Shown here piece after piece: positions 26,505 to 38,891 of a stretch of DNA of 64,000 nt. The first letter of the stretch is position 1; each line of letters begins with the position of its first letter. Made by a program: the position numbers and the translations under genes. The DNA is from Symbiodinium natans (Eukaryota > Sar > Dinophyceae > Suessiales > Symbiodiniaceae), in the NCBI GenBank assembly GCA_905221605.1, contig CAJNDS010000689.1:1-64000 (forward strand), written 5' to 3'. The notes under the pieces are model-generated. The model was given only the letters and a program-made list of their open reading frames with translations, did not search any database and was not told the origin of the DNA.

Positions 26505-27433
26505 CCGCGGCTCCAGTCCGGGACGTCTGTAGTCGAGCTGTTGGTGTCGACAAAGATAAACTCCACCCGCCCAAAGAATCTCACAACAGTAAGAAAATTC
26601 AAGGCTCGTGTATTCACTGCATTTCACCCAAGCACATGAAGCTTCTGGGGCCAGCTAGGGTTTATAATCAGCTGTATGAAAGAGCGGTCCAGGGTAAACG
26701 TTGTTAAGCTAATCTTCCAGCGGAGAAGGTGCTCAAGTGGCTTGAGGCCATGAACACTAACAATAAACCCGAAACCTTTGAAAGGGTTTAGGGCTTAGGG
26801 CTTTAGGGGCACCCTTCTTGAGAGCCGCAGAGTGACCAGTGACTGTAAGAGATGTGAGGCCCAGGAACTGTGCAGTTTCGGTGGAGCACTGGACATGCAA
26901 GTTTTCCGACAGAAAGCAAAGGCCCAAAGCCTAAACCTAAACCCTAAACCCTATAAACTCAACCCTTCAACCCTTCCACTCGTGAAACGCTAAAACCCAC
27001 AAACCCTTAAAAACCTAAACCCCTGAAACCCCTTAAAACCGCTCAAGCCCTTAAAGCCCTAACTCTCCCCACCCCCCCAAACCCCGTAAGCCCCTTGACC
27101 CGTTAATGCCCTTGAAAGCTTGTCTTGATGGTTTGGGGGCTTAGGGTTTGCCTACTACCAAGGCTTGTTCTCGTGCACCACCCTCTCTTTGTAGATGTCC
27201 ATGGGGAAACATCGGACTATGTAACACTCATCATCACATAGGACATGGGGGGTTGAAGGCCATCAGAAGATGCATAAACCCGAAACCCTTGAACCCTACA
27301 AACCCTGAACCGTAAACCGCCTAAACCCGCAACCCCAACCCCCCTCTGAACTGCCGAAGCGGCAGGAGGCCAACGTCCACTCCCTGCAGCTGCACCAACT
27401 GATCTCCTGGCTGAGGAGGGCACTTGGTCGCTG
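26505..27433 (+). CDS. Possible plus-strand exon chain, unknown
   Basis: Islands open on the plus strand: 26505-26639 (RLQSGTSVVELLVSTKINST, TGA), 26717-26790 (EKVLKWLEAMNTNN), 26818-26930 (CKRCEAQELCSFGGALDMQV), 27161-27240 (LVLVHHPLFVDVHGETSDYV, TAG) and 27346-27433 (KRQEANVHSLQLHQLISWLR, TGA). They are separated by telomere-type tracts. No motif and no unique phase-consistent joining; listed as weak candidates only. Confidence 0.25.
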
Positions 27434-27939
27434 AATACCCCTGCCAAGCCCTCAGACCTCAACGCCAAAGCCGTAAACTACACCCTAAATCCCAATCCCT
27501 AATCGTTCATTAGGCTCTAAGCCCAAACGCCCATTTACCCCAAACCGTAAGCCTTTTCTCAAGAAGGCCAGGAGGTGGAGGAGGGCGCTGTCACCCGGTT
27601 TCAGAGACCTGCGCCTTTAGGGCACTTCCTTGCGGCAAGCTAAAAAAACCTAAATCCGAAATCCGAAGCCCGGAATCCCAATATCTCACGGAAAGGCTTC
27701 AGGGTTTCAGAGTTTCGGGCCCTAAGCCCTAAACCCTAAACCTAAGCCCTGAACCCTGACGACACTTTAACTACAGTATTTGCTCAGTGAGCCCTGAACC
27801 CTGAACCCCAGACCCCCTTACCCTAAACCCCAAGCCCCGCCATCTTCGGCCGTGCCCTTTACTGAACTTGGAGGAATTATAGGCCCCCTCAAAAAAAATA
27901 AAGAAAAAACAGAAAACACAACAAGACCCCAAGTATCCC

Positions 27940-28035
27940 GCAGTGCCTTGCTGCAGGCCCACGTGCTCGGCCCAAGACCCCTCCTCGCAGCGGTAGACGA
28001 AACGGCCTGGCACTCTCTCAATTCCCTCGAGTTCG
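27940..28035 (-). CDS. Possible PDZ-like exon
   Basis: Minus frame reads GRFVYRCEEGSWAEHVGLQQ then GTAGYLG. The G-S/T-W-A-E-x-x-G-L/V-x-x-G pattern resembles the ligand-loop half of PDZ-like segments common in dinoflagellate proteins. Other frames on both strands are open as well. Confidence 0.35.
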
Positions 28036-28353
28036 GGTTTAGGGTTGCGGGTTTCGGGTTGAAGGTTTAGTTGTCGTTAGGGCTTTGTTTCCTCCCGGGC
28101 TTAGGCCTTCGGGGCTTTGTAAGGTTCAGGGCTTTAGGGTCTCACAGGTTTTCGGACTTTAGGGTCTTAGCGGTCATGGGTTTAAGGTTTAGGGACCCTT
28201 TATCAAGTCAGTGACCCGCATGAACCCGGCCCTTCTTGACAATGAGTTGCGTATAGGACAGCGCAGAGCCGCGAAATGTACACAAGCCATACAAAACAAA
28301 AGAGTTTAGGGTTTGGGGTTATCAGAGACAAAAAAGCACCTTAGACCTCGAAA

Positions 28354-28542
28354 ATGACAACAACAAGAAGCCAAAGTAGGCATGCACATGGATTTTTGAT
28401 CAAACACACCTGGGAGCTCTCAAAAACGCGCCCGGACCGCGAGAAAGCCCGCATGCCGTGCCTGGTACATCCGTCAAAGCAAAAAACCCACGCTCAGGGT
28501 CTGCTTGCCGGTTCATGGGATGTTTCTTCAGGAGGGATTTAG
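28354..28542 (+). CDS. Possible exon, unknown
   Basis: 62-codon frame from ATG, basic (RSQSRHAHGFLIKHTWELSK), preceded by a TTTAGGG-like word and followed by GGATTTAGGGTACC. The minus strand is also open over most of it. Confidence 0.25.
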   Translation: MTTTRSQSRHAHGFLIKHTWELSKTRPDREKARMPCLVHPSKQKTHAQGLLAGSWDVSSGGI

Positions 28543-28757
28543 GGTACCCTGCTGAAGGTGACGGCATCTTAGACATGCAGTTCTCGGACTTACCATTAAG
28601 AAGCGACACTTCCCCAAACCCTAAGCCCTAAACCCCTAAGCACGAAGCTCTACACTTTCAGCCTACAACGGAAATCCTACGCCCTAAGCCCGAAGCCGTA
28701 CGCCCTAAACCGAAGCCCAAAACCCAAAGCCCTAAAACCCATCATCCTACTTACAAG

Positions 28758-28859
28758 CTTAGCTGCTGACGTCAGAAGCCCCAAAAAACCGTACACTTTG
28801 AGTTCTATAGGGGATTATGGTATCCCAAAAGTGTAAAGTGTACACGCTCAGCTACTAAG
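28758..28859. mobile_element. TIR element family F
   Basis: CTTAGCTGCTGACGTCAGAAG at the left, TGTACACGCTCAGCTACTAAG at the right. Interior GGGGATTATGGTATCCCAAA is shared with the copy at 53229. Confidence 0.75.
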
Positions 28860-29018
28860 CAACCCGTCTTCGCGGGGCCTGGTGGTGCAGTGAGTCGAAA
28901 CCCGAGATGCCCGTGTACCGCCTCGGCCGTGAGGAAGAGGACGCCTCAGATTAGAAGGGGTTTTGGGTTTAGGGTTTAGGGTTTGGGGTTTGGGGCTTAG
29001 GGTTTTGGGGTTTGGGGG

Positions 29019-29787
29019 GACCATGCTTCAGGCCGGAATATAGCCAAAGACCACACTCTAGAAGGTCTTTTTGTTGAGATGGTCCGGAAAACTTGCCATG
29101 AGTATGGCATTAGGTACCGAAATACTAAGGCCGGCGAAACCCCAGACCATAGAAATTGAGTGCTGACGCTTCAGATCTTCTACACGTCGCGGACCATCGC
29201 AAAAGGGCAAAGGGTGTTACAGGGGTTGTGGTTTGGAGGCCCCGTAGCTCAGAGCCCCAGCACATAGTTCCCCCCTAAACCCTAAACCCCAAAACCCTAA
29301 ACCCTGAACCCTAAACCCTAAACCCTGAACCACCCAACTCAGCTGCTCGCAGAGCCCACTCAGCAAAAAGGAATTTGACGCTCAGTACTTGTCGTCCCCC
29401 CGCCTCCCCAAGCAAATGCGACTGTCAAGAAGAAAAGTTTAGGGTTTAGGGTTTAGGGTTTAGGTCTCGTCATAGTATTTGTTTGGGAACGTCGTAACAA
29501 GCGTGGGACACGCCGCCCAGTTCGAAGCGCGGTGCATCCTACTCCTGCATAGGTTGAATTGGGCCAGCATTTCGTCCCAAGAACCCAAAGGTTTAGGGTT
29601 TAGGGTTTTTAGGGTTTGGGGGTTTAGGGTTTTCGGGTTTAGGGTTTAGGGTCCCGGACCAGCCCAACCCCCGCCACTCCCCCAACAAAGAATGCCTTCT
29701 CACATCACAACTTTCGGTCGTCAAAGCGCTTCGGTCAAAAACTTTCTGGCACCAAAACCCTTTATAATTTATGACACTATAAGCTGA
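29019..29787 (+). CDS. Possible plus-strand exon chain, unknown
   Basis: Islands 29019-29159 (DHTLEGLFVEMVRKTCHEYG, TGA), 29337-29438 (SPRLPKQMRLSRRK, donor GTTTAGGG), 29461-29553 (VIVFVWERRNKRGTRR) and 29650-29787 (QQRMPSHITTFGRQSASVKN, TGA) alternate with telomere-type tracts. No recognisable domain; individual islands could be chance. Confidence 0.25.
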
Positions 29788-30427
29788 ACCCTGAACCCTG
29801 AACCCTGAACCCTAAACCCTAAACCTTGAACCCTAAACCCCACTTGTGCCAATCTGTAGGAAGTTGAAGCTTCAAGGGGCGGCTGCCTTCTTCGCAGGAA
29901 CTCGCTGCCTCTTGCTTTTCTGAGGGATTTTAGGTGTTTCTTTTTGTTGAGGGTTTTCATGGTTTTTAGGTGATTCTTAGGGTTTGCAGGGGTTTCAGGT
30001 TTGTGGGTTTAGTTCGGATTTAGGGCTTTATGCTGTTTTTGGGTCCTTAGAGTTTTTAGGGTCTCTGGAGGTTTAGGGCTTAGGGATTAGGAGGTTTAGG
30101 GTTTTGGGCTTAGGACTGAGGAGGTTCAGGGTTGAGGTTTTAGGGCTTGGGGGGTTGTTGGTAGATTGGGGGTTTCGGAGCTAATGTGGGTTTTTGGATT
30201 TAGTTAGTGTTTAAGGGTCCCAGTGATGATGGCTCGAGGGCAGATGGGGTGATGGGGGTCTAGGAGGGTAGGGGTTTAGGGTTGCAGGGTCAGGGTATCA
30301 TTGCCTCTCCCCCAAAGGCCAAAACCAAAACACGTTTTAGTTTAGGGGCTTCGGAGCTTGGGCAACCCTACTTGGAGTATCAAGGACATCAAGTAAGTGA
30401 CAAGTACTCCGCAGATGGAGCCCAGCT

Positions 30428-30620
30428 ACTTGGAGGTTCATGCTACTTAGTAACCCAATTACATCTGTACCTATAACCCAATGATACCCCACATTAGGCT
30501 ACTTAAGGGGCTTATGAGTGGTTTAAACAACAGTTAGAAGTGATACCCACATCAGGCTACTTAAGGGGCTTCTGAATGGTTTTAAAACAACAGTTCTAAG
30601 TGATACCCACATTATACAAG
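30428..30620. mobile_element. TIR element family D with internal duplication
   Basis: Starts CTACTTGGAGGTTCATGCTA. The internal block AGGCTACTTAAGGGGCTTAT...ACAACAGTT...AGTGATACCCACAT is present twice in tandem (about 30500-30550 and 30560-30612). The right terminal repeat is not recognisable. Confidence 0.65.
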
Positions 30621-31261
30621 AAACGACAAACGCCAAAGGTGTCATGCCGCAGCCTCGCTGGTGCACTCCTCGCGCATGGATGCCATGGTCCCCGCGACGG
30701 CCTCCGGAAACTCCACACTGCTGCAGAGACAGTAGGGTTTAGGGTTTAGGGTTTAGGGTTTAGGGGTACTTAATTTAGGGTTTAGGGTTAGGAGCTGTAG
30801 GGGTCTAGGGGCTAAAAGGCTACAAGGGTGCGTAGGGCGTAGGAGTTTAGGCATGCATATGTTGCGAACTCTTGTCTGGGACTCTGAATTCGGGTGCTTC
30901 GAAGATTTGCTCTGTTACTGGTTCAGGATGTAGGATTGAAAGGCGAGGGGAAGAAGTGGGAAAGAAACCACGGAAGAGAGAGACTTCTCAATCCAGCCCT
31001 CCAAACAAAGCGCTTGAGCCCCCTAAACCCTAAACCCTAAACCCTAAACCCTAAACCCTGAAGGTTTGTACTCCAGCCAAATTCACCAAGGCTCCCGGAG
31101 CCACTCTTGTAGACGCCCATCGGACACCTCAGGTTCTTGCTGGGATGCGGTTGCGTACCAGGTACCTAGGAGTTGGGGCTTCGGATTGAGGATCTTCTTG
31201 GGAAGTCCAAGCAGCAGTCCTTTTCTGGGGGGTCTCTTTAAGGGGGCTCTATTCTATGTGG

Positions 31262-31330
31262 GGTATAAAAGCGGTACCTCCCCCCCCCCCCCCGCCTTTT
31301 TGGGAAATACCCAGAGAACCCTGCTGCATA
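31262..31330. other. Poly-C run in family-less sequence
   Basis: CCCCCCCCCCCCCCCGCC run near 31280-31296 interrupts open plus frames; frames across it should not be trusted. No gene supported between 31165 and 31590. Confidence 0.5.
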
Positions 31331-31599
31331 CAACTGACATATACTCGGAACCCGCACCCCTCAGCCCTAAACTCGGAACCCTCAGCCCCAAAGCTTCAAC
31401 CCCCAAAGGCGCCAGCAAAAGCCGCGGACATTTTTTCTTATAAAGGCAATATGGGGTTTAGGGGCTTAGGGTTTAGGGATTGTCTATGACCCTATATTGC
31501 CCATGTAAGGACGCCTAAACCCTAAACCCCAAACCCCAACCCTGAACCTCCTCTACCATTTTTGCCGGGGTTTCTTCGGCAAATTCGCCCCCAGACTAC

Positions 31600-31706
31600 T
31601 ACTATTTGCTTAAGAACCCTAAAAGAATTTAAAAAAACAAAAATCTCTATATTACCCTTGATAAGGAAAAACCACTTTGTGTTTTTTAGGGGGTTCTTCA
31701 GCAGAT
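31600..31706. mobile_element. TIR element family M
   Basis: CTACTATTTGCTTAAGAACC at the left and GGGGGTTCTTCAGCAGATAG at the right are inverted repeats of about 18 bp; interior TATTACCCTTGATAAGGAAA. Confidence 0.75.
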
Positions 31707-32138
31707 AGGAGACTACAGGGCCCATGGTTCCAAGCAAAGAGTAGTAAAACCCTAAACCCTAAACCCAAAACCCCAAAACCCCAAAACCCCAAAACCCTAC
31801 ACCCTAAACCCTAAACCCCTAAACCCTAAACCCTAGTGTTCGGCTCGGGCACGTCGAGCTCGGCATCCGCGGACGAAGCCCAGGCCGAAGCGTCGCCAAG
31901 AGAGCCCTCCGAGCTGGTGGTTTTAGGGTTTATGAGAGTTCCCTAAACCCTAAACCCTAAACCCCAAACCCTAAAAAGTTCGGGGTTTATCCCGAACTTC
32001 CCAACATGCATGCCGGACCCCTCTCACGGCGAGAGTGGTGAGCATGGCTGATTAGGGTTCGGCGTTTAGGGTTTAGGGTTTTGGGGTTGGGGTAAGGCGG
32101 GAGGTTTTGGGTTGGCCTCTTTTTGAGTAAGATGCTGG

Positions 32139-32467
32139 GTGTTGGTGCTTTTTTTGGCTTTTGGAATTTGTGAAGCTGTGCGAGGTGCAGGTTTGGAGTT
32201 AAGGGTTCAGTGGTTCAGGGTTTTCGAACTTGGGTGTCGAGAGTTGTCGTTCAAGGGCCGTTTTCATTTGAAAGCTCTGAACTTATGCACTGGCTTTCCT
32301 GCTCTTGCTCTAGAAGCGGGGTTGTCCGGTGGAGGTGTCAGATGGGTGGGGCACCGCCACGAGCCCTAAACCCCCAAAACACCGAAACCTTTGACTCCGA
32401 GCACGCTTCCGTGACCTCCACTGTTTGCCCTGTAGATCCAACCCTCTATGGGCCCTTGACCGTCTGA
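32139..32467 (+). CDS. Possible exon, unknown
   Basis: Two overlapping plus frames: 32139-32369 (76 codons, GCRELSFKGRFHLKALNLCT) and 32210-32467 (85 codons, ending DSEHASVTSTVCPVDPTLYG...stop). A splice between them is plausible but not resolved. No family. Confidence 0.25.
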
Positions 32468-32777
32468 GCCCTAAGCCCAAAATGTCCTGTACTCTAGCCT
32501 TAAACTTTAGGCCCTAGTGAACCCTAAACCCTAAACCCTAAACCTTAAACCCTAAACCCTAATCCTTTCCCCACCTCCTCCTGTGGAACCCCCTCATCGC
32601 CGCTGGCCGGGAGAGATGGTCGGCGAAGTGAGACGCCGCTGTCCTGTGCGATTTGATGGACCTGAAACTCTGCGACTTATAATCTACAAATGTAGTCATA
32701 AGTAAGACATATAAACAATTATTGTAGTCATAAGTAAGACATAAAAACTATACTTGTAGTCACAAATATAGTTGCAG

Positions 32778-32978
32778 CTACGGCAAGCCATGGGCGAAAG
32801 TGACTTCGTGACTAGCCGACCACTGCGAGCATCCAAGCGTCAATGAATCGGGTAGCATCTTCTTGAAGCAAAACTGCCTCCTCTCTGATAATGAAGAACC
32901 CCTCATGTTGTCCAGAGAACAGCAGCAAAACAACACCTGCCGCCATGCGTCCAAAACAGAGAAACAAAACAGCCCCAA
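32778..32978 (-). CDS. Possible exon, unknown
   Basis: Two minus frames are open: one reads GVVLLLFSGQHEGFFIIREE, the other MRGSSLSERRQFCFKKMLPD. The sense acceptor TTCTTGTTTAG| lies upstream. No domain recognised. Confidence 0.25.
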   Translation of the reverse strand: MGLFCFSVLDAWRQVLFCCCSLDNMRGSSLSERRQFCFKKMLPDSLTLGCSQWSASHEVTFAHGLP

Positions 32979-33675
32979 CTTCTAAACAAGAAGTAAGCTA
33001 CCACTGGTTTCTCCGAAGAAATCTTCAATTTCCAAAGAAAGAAACATGAGAAAGTCAGACCCGCTAGCATGCCTACCTGGTCGTAGGTTCCTCCAGCAAG
33101 CAAGGGAAGCTACTTTATTGGGATTTTCGATGGGGACGTAACCTGGAAACAAAGGAGAAAATGTCAATCCCTAAGCCCTAAGCCCTAAGCCCTAAGCGCT
33201 AAGCCCTAAGCCCTAAGCCCTAAACCCTAAACCCTAAACCCACGAAAGCCCTAAACAGGCTCCTGGGGAAGCTGGGCCCGGGTCTCCCCCTCTTTCCAGT
33301 CTTCGGCCGGGAGATTCTCCCACGCCATCTTCCCCTGGCCGATGGTAAGTGGGTTTAGGGTTCTAGGGTTTAAGGGTTGAAGGGTTTACGGGTTTAAGGG
33401 TTTAAGGGTTGAAGGGTTGAAGGTTTAAGGGTTTAAGTGTTTAAGGGTTTAGGGTTTAGAGTCTGTGATAAAAACAAAATTGCTTTTGGCTTTATAAGGA
33501 TTATATAGGGAACTGAGAGTACTACAAAAATGAAAAATATGTTCGAACCTACCCCTGTGGCTGTTTTGGTAACGATCGGTTGTGCTTCTCAGAAAGTCAA
33601 GCAGCAAAGATCGCTCGAAAATCCTAGACCCTGAGCCCTAAACCCTCAACCCGAAACAGCCTAAACCCGTACCCC

Positions 33676-34626
33676 ATGGAAGTTCCATCAGGCCGGGTGG
33701 AAATCTTGATTGAAAACCGTCAGGCCTGATGGAATTTCCAGCAGGGGTGATGGAAATTCATCAGGCCTGATGCAATTTCCAGCAGGCCTGACGGGAATCT
33801 TGATTGAAAGCCATCAGGCCTGATGGAGTGTCAATCGGGTCTGATGGTTTTCAATGAAGATGAGCATCAGGCCTGATGGAAACTGCATCAGGTCAAGATT
33901 TCCATCAGGCCTGATGTAAATTTCATCAGGCCTGATGCTTTTCAATCAAGATTTCCATCAGTCTGATGGAAATTCCCTCAGGCCTGGTTGTTGTCAATCA
34001 AGATTCCCATAAGGCCTGCTGCAAATTCCATCAGGCCTGATGGTTTTCAATCAGGGTTTCCATCAGGCCTGATGGTTTCCCATCAAGATTCCCACCAGGC
34101 CTGCTGGAAACCCCATTCAGGCCTGATGGTTTTCAATCAAGATTTCCATCAGGCCTGATGGTTTTCAATCAAGATTCCCACCAGGTCTGCTGGAAATTCC
34201 ATCAGGCCTGATGGAAACTCAATCCGGCTGGATGGTTGAAGATCTCCATCAGGCCTGATGGAAATTCCTTCAGGCCTGATTGTTTTCAATCAATATTTGC
34301 ATCAGGCCTGATGGAAATTCCATCAGGCCTGAGGCAAACTCCATCAGGCCTGATGGTTTTCAATCAAGATTTCCGTTAGGCCTGATGTTGTTTCCATCAG
34401 GCCTGATGCAAATTCCCTCAGGCCTGATGATTTCCAATCAAGATTTCCATCAGGCCTGATGGAAATTTCATCAGGCCTGATGGTTTTCAATCAAGATTTC
34501 CATCAGGCCTGATGGAAATTCCATCAGGCCTGGTGGAAATTCCGTCAGACCTGATGGTTTTGAATCAAGATTTCCATCAGGCCGGATGGTTTCCAATTAA
34601 CATTTCCATCAGGCCTGATGTAAATT
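33676..34626. repeat. Palindromic satellite, unit core CCATCAGGCCTGATGG (array 1)
   Basis: About 950 bp in which the 16-bp perfect palindrome CCATCAGGCCTGATGG (or one-base variants) recurs every 20-45 bp. It is joined by three spacer types: AAATT, TTTTCAATCAAGATTT and AAACT/AAATG. The core contains an AGGCCT hexamer. It continues as array 2 at 39005. Confidence 0.97.
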
Positions 34627-34740
34627 TGAAAACTTTTCTGAGCACAAAACGCCTTGCTCGAAGCTCGCAGTTTGAACTGCAAAACAGAGTACTGTACACT
34701 ACAGGTTTCTAGAGTTGGTGCTTAGGGTAACCGTTTGTCA
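34627..34740 (-). repeat. 3' LTR
   Basis: TGAAAACTTTTCTGAGCACA ... ACCGTTTGTCA on the plus strand; partner of 38892-39004 with scattered substitutions and one indel. Confidence 0.8.
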
Positions 34741-35031
34741 CCCCGCCTCGAGGACCCAAAGCGAACAAAGTTCAAAAGGTTTGGATCCTCGGCACAAACA
34801 TGTTCACTGCCGAGCGAACTCAGCTAAGTAGAAGCCGGCCCGAAAACTCTACAGTGGTACTGAACGAGCTTTCCATTCTCACAGCCCTTGCGCACTATGT
34901 GACATGGCCAAAAGTGAGATACATGTTCAGGGTTTCGCGGTGACACTTTAAATGCTTTCCAACATGTTCAAATGCAAAGCACTGTCAGCTGCATCAGCCC
35001 ATTCGTGGAGGTCGGCACACCTTGCACTGCT

Positions 35032-35316
35032 TCAGCTGCAAGCTCCGACGCAGCTCCAAGGTGTACGTCCCAACTCTACTGTTGCGATATTTCCGCAACT
35101 TCTTCGGTGGTAGCATCTTCCAGCTGCCATGCAAAACACCGCGCCCGGAACAACGGGCGCAGGCGCTGCTGCCTCTGTTCCGGGCATCAGGTTCTCCACA
35201 ACTCTCTGGGTTGGCTGCAGCTCTGGAATGTTCTCACGAAACCAAGCAAACCGCCTTTCGCGTACTGCGTCCTCGCTGTCATCTCTTTGCACAGGCTGTG
35301 CATGCTGAGGTTCCAC
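35032..35316 (-). pseudogene. Internal ORF remnant of the LTR element
   Basis: 94-codon minus frame with QRDDSEDAVRERRFAWFREN and VVENLMPGTEAAAPAP, acidic/basic and helical. It is in the same sense as the element. No catalytic motif of integrase or reverse transcriptase was found. An overlapping 245-codon plus frame (34972-35709) is Cys/Leu-rich without motif and judged a shadow. Confidence 0.35.
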
Positions 35317-37184
35317 TGCTGGCGCGTCCTGCTCGTGTTAGATCCTGTTCTCGAGCTCCACCATCGCTTGTACTCGCTGGCTTATACATGTGTTTACAAT
35401 CTACCTGTACTAGATGGACCCTGCACCTTGACAACGCGGCAAAACACACACAAGGCTCGTTACATTTCCGTTTCAAGGGTTTCGTGGCTACTCCAGGATC
35501 TCTGGGGAAAGGACAACAAATGTTGGAATCTGAGCGCCCGGGCTCTTGTTGCGGCTGGGGAGGCTCCCGAACAGCCCGCCTGCATTCTAAGTAGCTCTAG
35601 CAGGTACCACAGGGTGTACTTGGGGGCACCAGTAAGCCGAGGTACTTGGGAACTTAAGTACCTTCAGAGCACTTCTCTATGCATGCCCGAGGTGAGAAGA
35701 AACCTTTAACCTGCCATCAGGGTTAGGGTTTCAAAGCGCATGATCCCTGATCTCTTTGCATCAACTTATAATGCTTTGTGTGCAGCACCGGGCCTGTTGC
35801 CCCTCTCCTGACCTCAGCAACGCGGCCTCCACTGAAGTCACCGCCGCTCGATGTCGTTGGGGCAGCGCCTCCTCAATTTCCCGCCCTACACGCGGCCCTA
35901 AACCCCTACAACCCTACAACCCTAAATCGCCTGAACCTGACGTGGCCTACATGGGCTGGGATGGGTCCCGGTTTGGATTGTGGGTTTACGACTCTCAGCC
36001 CTTCAATCTAGGGTTATAGGTTCAGGGTTAGGGCTTCGAGGAAAACGGCTGAGGTTTGGTGTTTGGGTTAGGGTTTAGGGGGTCAATGGTAGTTTGCCAG
36101 TCCGCGGCTCTCAGCCCTTGGTCTCCAGCCGAACTCTTCCCAACGTGCGGCAATAGCCTGATGTGTCTTGGGATGTGTTTGTCCGAAATCTGGATCTGGG
36201 TCCTTAAACTTCTCTGTCGCTGCGGCGTCACCATCCTTGGACGTGTATAGCTAGGGTTATAGGGTTTAGGGTTTAGGGTGTCTGGTTTAGGATCCTGTTC
36301 TTGAGGGCCGTAGCTTCGGTTCTTGCAAAGGCTTTCGGGTCTTAGGGTTTGGAGTTCTGGGGTATCAGGTAACTCAGGGCTCAGGTGCTGCGCCCCAAGA
36401 AGCAGACCGTTTTCTATTCTACTCTTCGAAACTCGCATGCAAGCGTAAGAAACATCGTGCTTGCCAGCGTGGTCAGCGTAGTCTCATTCTTGTTCGGATG
36501 CCACTTCAGCGCCAGCTTCTTGTATGCCTGCATCGTGGTCATTACACCCTAAACCCTTCTCAAACCCTAAACCCTAAACCACCCTAAGTCGAAAAGCATT
36601 CCCAGATGACTCTCAGTTGTCATTAGGATTGAGGGTCATTACGGTTTCGAGCAGGAGCCTGTTTCTTAGGTAGGCAGAGGTTAGGGTTGTCTTGGGGGAA
36701 CGCCCTACAGCCGCAGCTCCAAACCCTACGTCTGCGGAAGCCCCAAACTACTTACTTCAACAACTTCCCCAAACCCTAAGCCCTTAAACTCTTAAATCCT
36801 AAACACCAAACCCTAAACCCTAAACCTTCAACCCTACATCCCGAACCCTGCGCCCGTAAACCCCCAAACCCTGAACCCCTGAACTTGAACCTCAAACTCA
36901 GGGTTTAGGGTTTGGACATTAAGCTCTGAAAGCTTCAAAAACTTAAGCTGGCCTTGCGAATGGCCTCCGGATTGGCATCTCGGGGTACTCCGAGCACCTG
37001 GGCTGTTTCTGCGGGGGCTTTTGGGCTGGGCGGGCATGACCCTTAAACCTTAAACCCTCGTAGTCTAAGGCATTGGTAGGGTCATAACTCAAAGCCCTAA
37101 AGCCGAAACCTTCCAGGTTTACAGGGTTGTAGAGTTTGCGGGCAGGGTGGAGGAGGTTAGGTTTTCGGGATGTGGGAGGCTGGT

Positions 37185-37571
37185 TTAGGGTTTAGAGTTT
37201 GGGTCTACGGCCTTGCGAACCCGTGAAACCCTAAACCCCTGAGCCCCAACCCCAAACCTCTGCATCCCCGAAACAGGCTGCGGCCGCGGCTCTGACATGC
37301 TGCGTGTTGCCCAACATATCACGCATGCATTTGTCTGATACCGGGGCGGCGAGCTGCGGGAACTTGTGCAAACGCAGGCCCTCCTGCCTGTCCATGATTC
37401 TGGCTTCGCTGACAGCCTTGCCTTCGGGCAAAGCCATGGCCGAGCTTCTGGCCCAACATGGACAGACTCCATCGCCCCGTCGGGCAAAACCTGACTCACA
37501 GGGCGTGGTCCCGATATGATGTTAAACAGTGACAGTAGCGACAGCCGGCCTGCTGACTGCAACACGTCCAC
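37185..37571 (-). pseudogene. Internal ORF remnant of the LTR element
   Basis: Minus frame of 128 codons with GRLSLLSLFNIISGPRPVSQ, and in a shifted frame KAVSEARIMDRQEGLRLHKF. Alternating open frames suggest a frameshifted retroelement ORF. Not identifiable further. Confidence 0.3.
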
Positions 37572-38099
37572 GACGACAAACTTGCGCTTGCGCGACCCGA
37601 GCTTGCGCTCTTCTGCTGTCTGTCGAAAGACTTCACGCTGTGGGTCACTGAGAATCCCCGATCCTTGGCTTCAGATTTACGTTGGTCTCATTCTCTACAA
37701 TTTAATACAAGTGTCCCTGAATGTCCACCAAGACACGCGCCGTTAGCCTGGGGACAGGCCCCGGGTGTTTGCTTCCGATCTTCAGCAGATTGGACCAAAC
37801 GTGCTGAAGAACTGCCCACACCAAAAACTGTCGACACCGTCCTTGGACTCTTGAGGCAGCAATCACGCCGCACCAGGATAAACCACACCCTGGGCCGTCG
37901 GACAGAAGCCCCAGGCTGGCATGGAGGCGTCATCACGTGCAAAATAACGCAGATAGTGGTGCGGCGGGGGTTTGGGCACGCGCTGGAGCTCTTGAAAACA
38001 CTTCATTTGAGGCTAAAGAGTACAGCACAAGTGGGAGAGGCGGTCAGTACAAGGGTAAGTAGGTAGGAGGTTTGGGCATGCGCTGGAGCCCTCAACACT

Positions 38100-38389
38100 T
38101 GAGGGGGGTGAGGGGTTGGAGTCGTTGGAGAAGCACTTGCTGTAGATGCCAAGCTTTCCGTGTGCCCCTGCATCGCCTGCAACTCTTCTGCAGTGGCCTC
38201 AAAGACCCTTTGTGAACGTTGCTGTTGCTACATACTGCCCTTGTTGTTGCTGCTGCGCAGTCATTGCTTGTCGGAGGCCTGTTGCATAGCTTCATGCTAA
38301 CGTTGCGTTGCCTCGCCAGCAGCTGAAGCATTCTGGGCTGCTTGCAATGCAGCCGACGCCATCTGTGCAAGCTGTTGTGCTGGATCCAT
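38100..38389 (-). pseudogene. gag-like ORF remnant of the LTR element
   Basis: From ATG at 38389 the frame reads MDPAQQLAQMASAALQAAQ then NASAAGEATQR and a stop, followed by Gln-rich sequence (HEAMQQASDKQ) with further stops, and a tail with TAEELQAMQGHTESLASTAS in a nearby frame. Met-Asp-Pro plus Gln/Ala-rich helices is typical of retroelement gag N-termini. It is broken by several stops. Confidence 0.5.
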
Positions 38390-38891
38390 GACTGAAAAGA
38401 AAAGCACTCAACCAAGTCAAGCTCGGAAATTCTTCTCCCCAATGCACCAGGCTCACCAAGCGTCGTTGTTCAAAACAAACCTCAGGAACTGCTTCCTGAA
38501 CTAGAGCTCGAAATGGAACGTTCAGAGTTCCCTCTCGCCCGAAGAACTTGCCGCCAACGCGGGACGAAGACTTGGCTATCCTCGCTCTCCAATGACGGAC
38601 TCGGTGGATCCGCCGAAGCACGGGCCGCCGTGGCCCCAGCTGCACGCTGGCCGCCCGGCAGCCGACGAGGATGAAGTGCCGATGGCCGCCCAGCAGCCGA
38701 AGATGTAGGAGGGCTCTGCGGGAGGCAAGCAGCACACGGGCGCAGAAGAAGTCTGCTGCACACAGCAGGCAAGGGTTTTAGGCACACAAGGGGCTCTACA
38801 CTAGGATTTCAAGAGAGTTTTCGGTTTCTGCCCTCTCAAAGGCACACGGCAGCACTTTCGTCCAAAATGGATCGGTAGTGCTCCACTACCA

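Noticed and set aside
33676-34626. CRISPR-like array (repeated palindromes with spacers)
   Set aside because: Spacing is irregular, the spacers are themselves a few repeated types, and the surroundings are eukaryotic. It is a satellite.
34972-35709. 245-codon plus ORF inside the LTR element
   Set aside because: Cys/Leu/Ser-rich without motif, antisense to the element's gag-like frame and primer-site orientation; judged a shadow.
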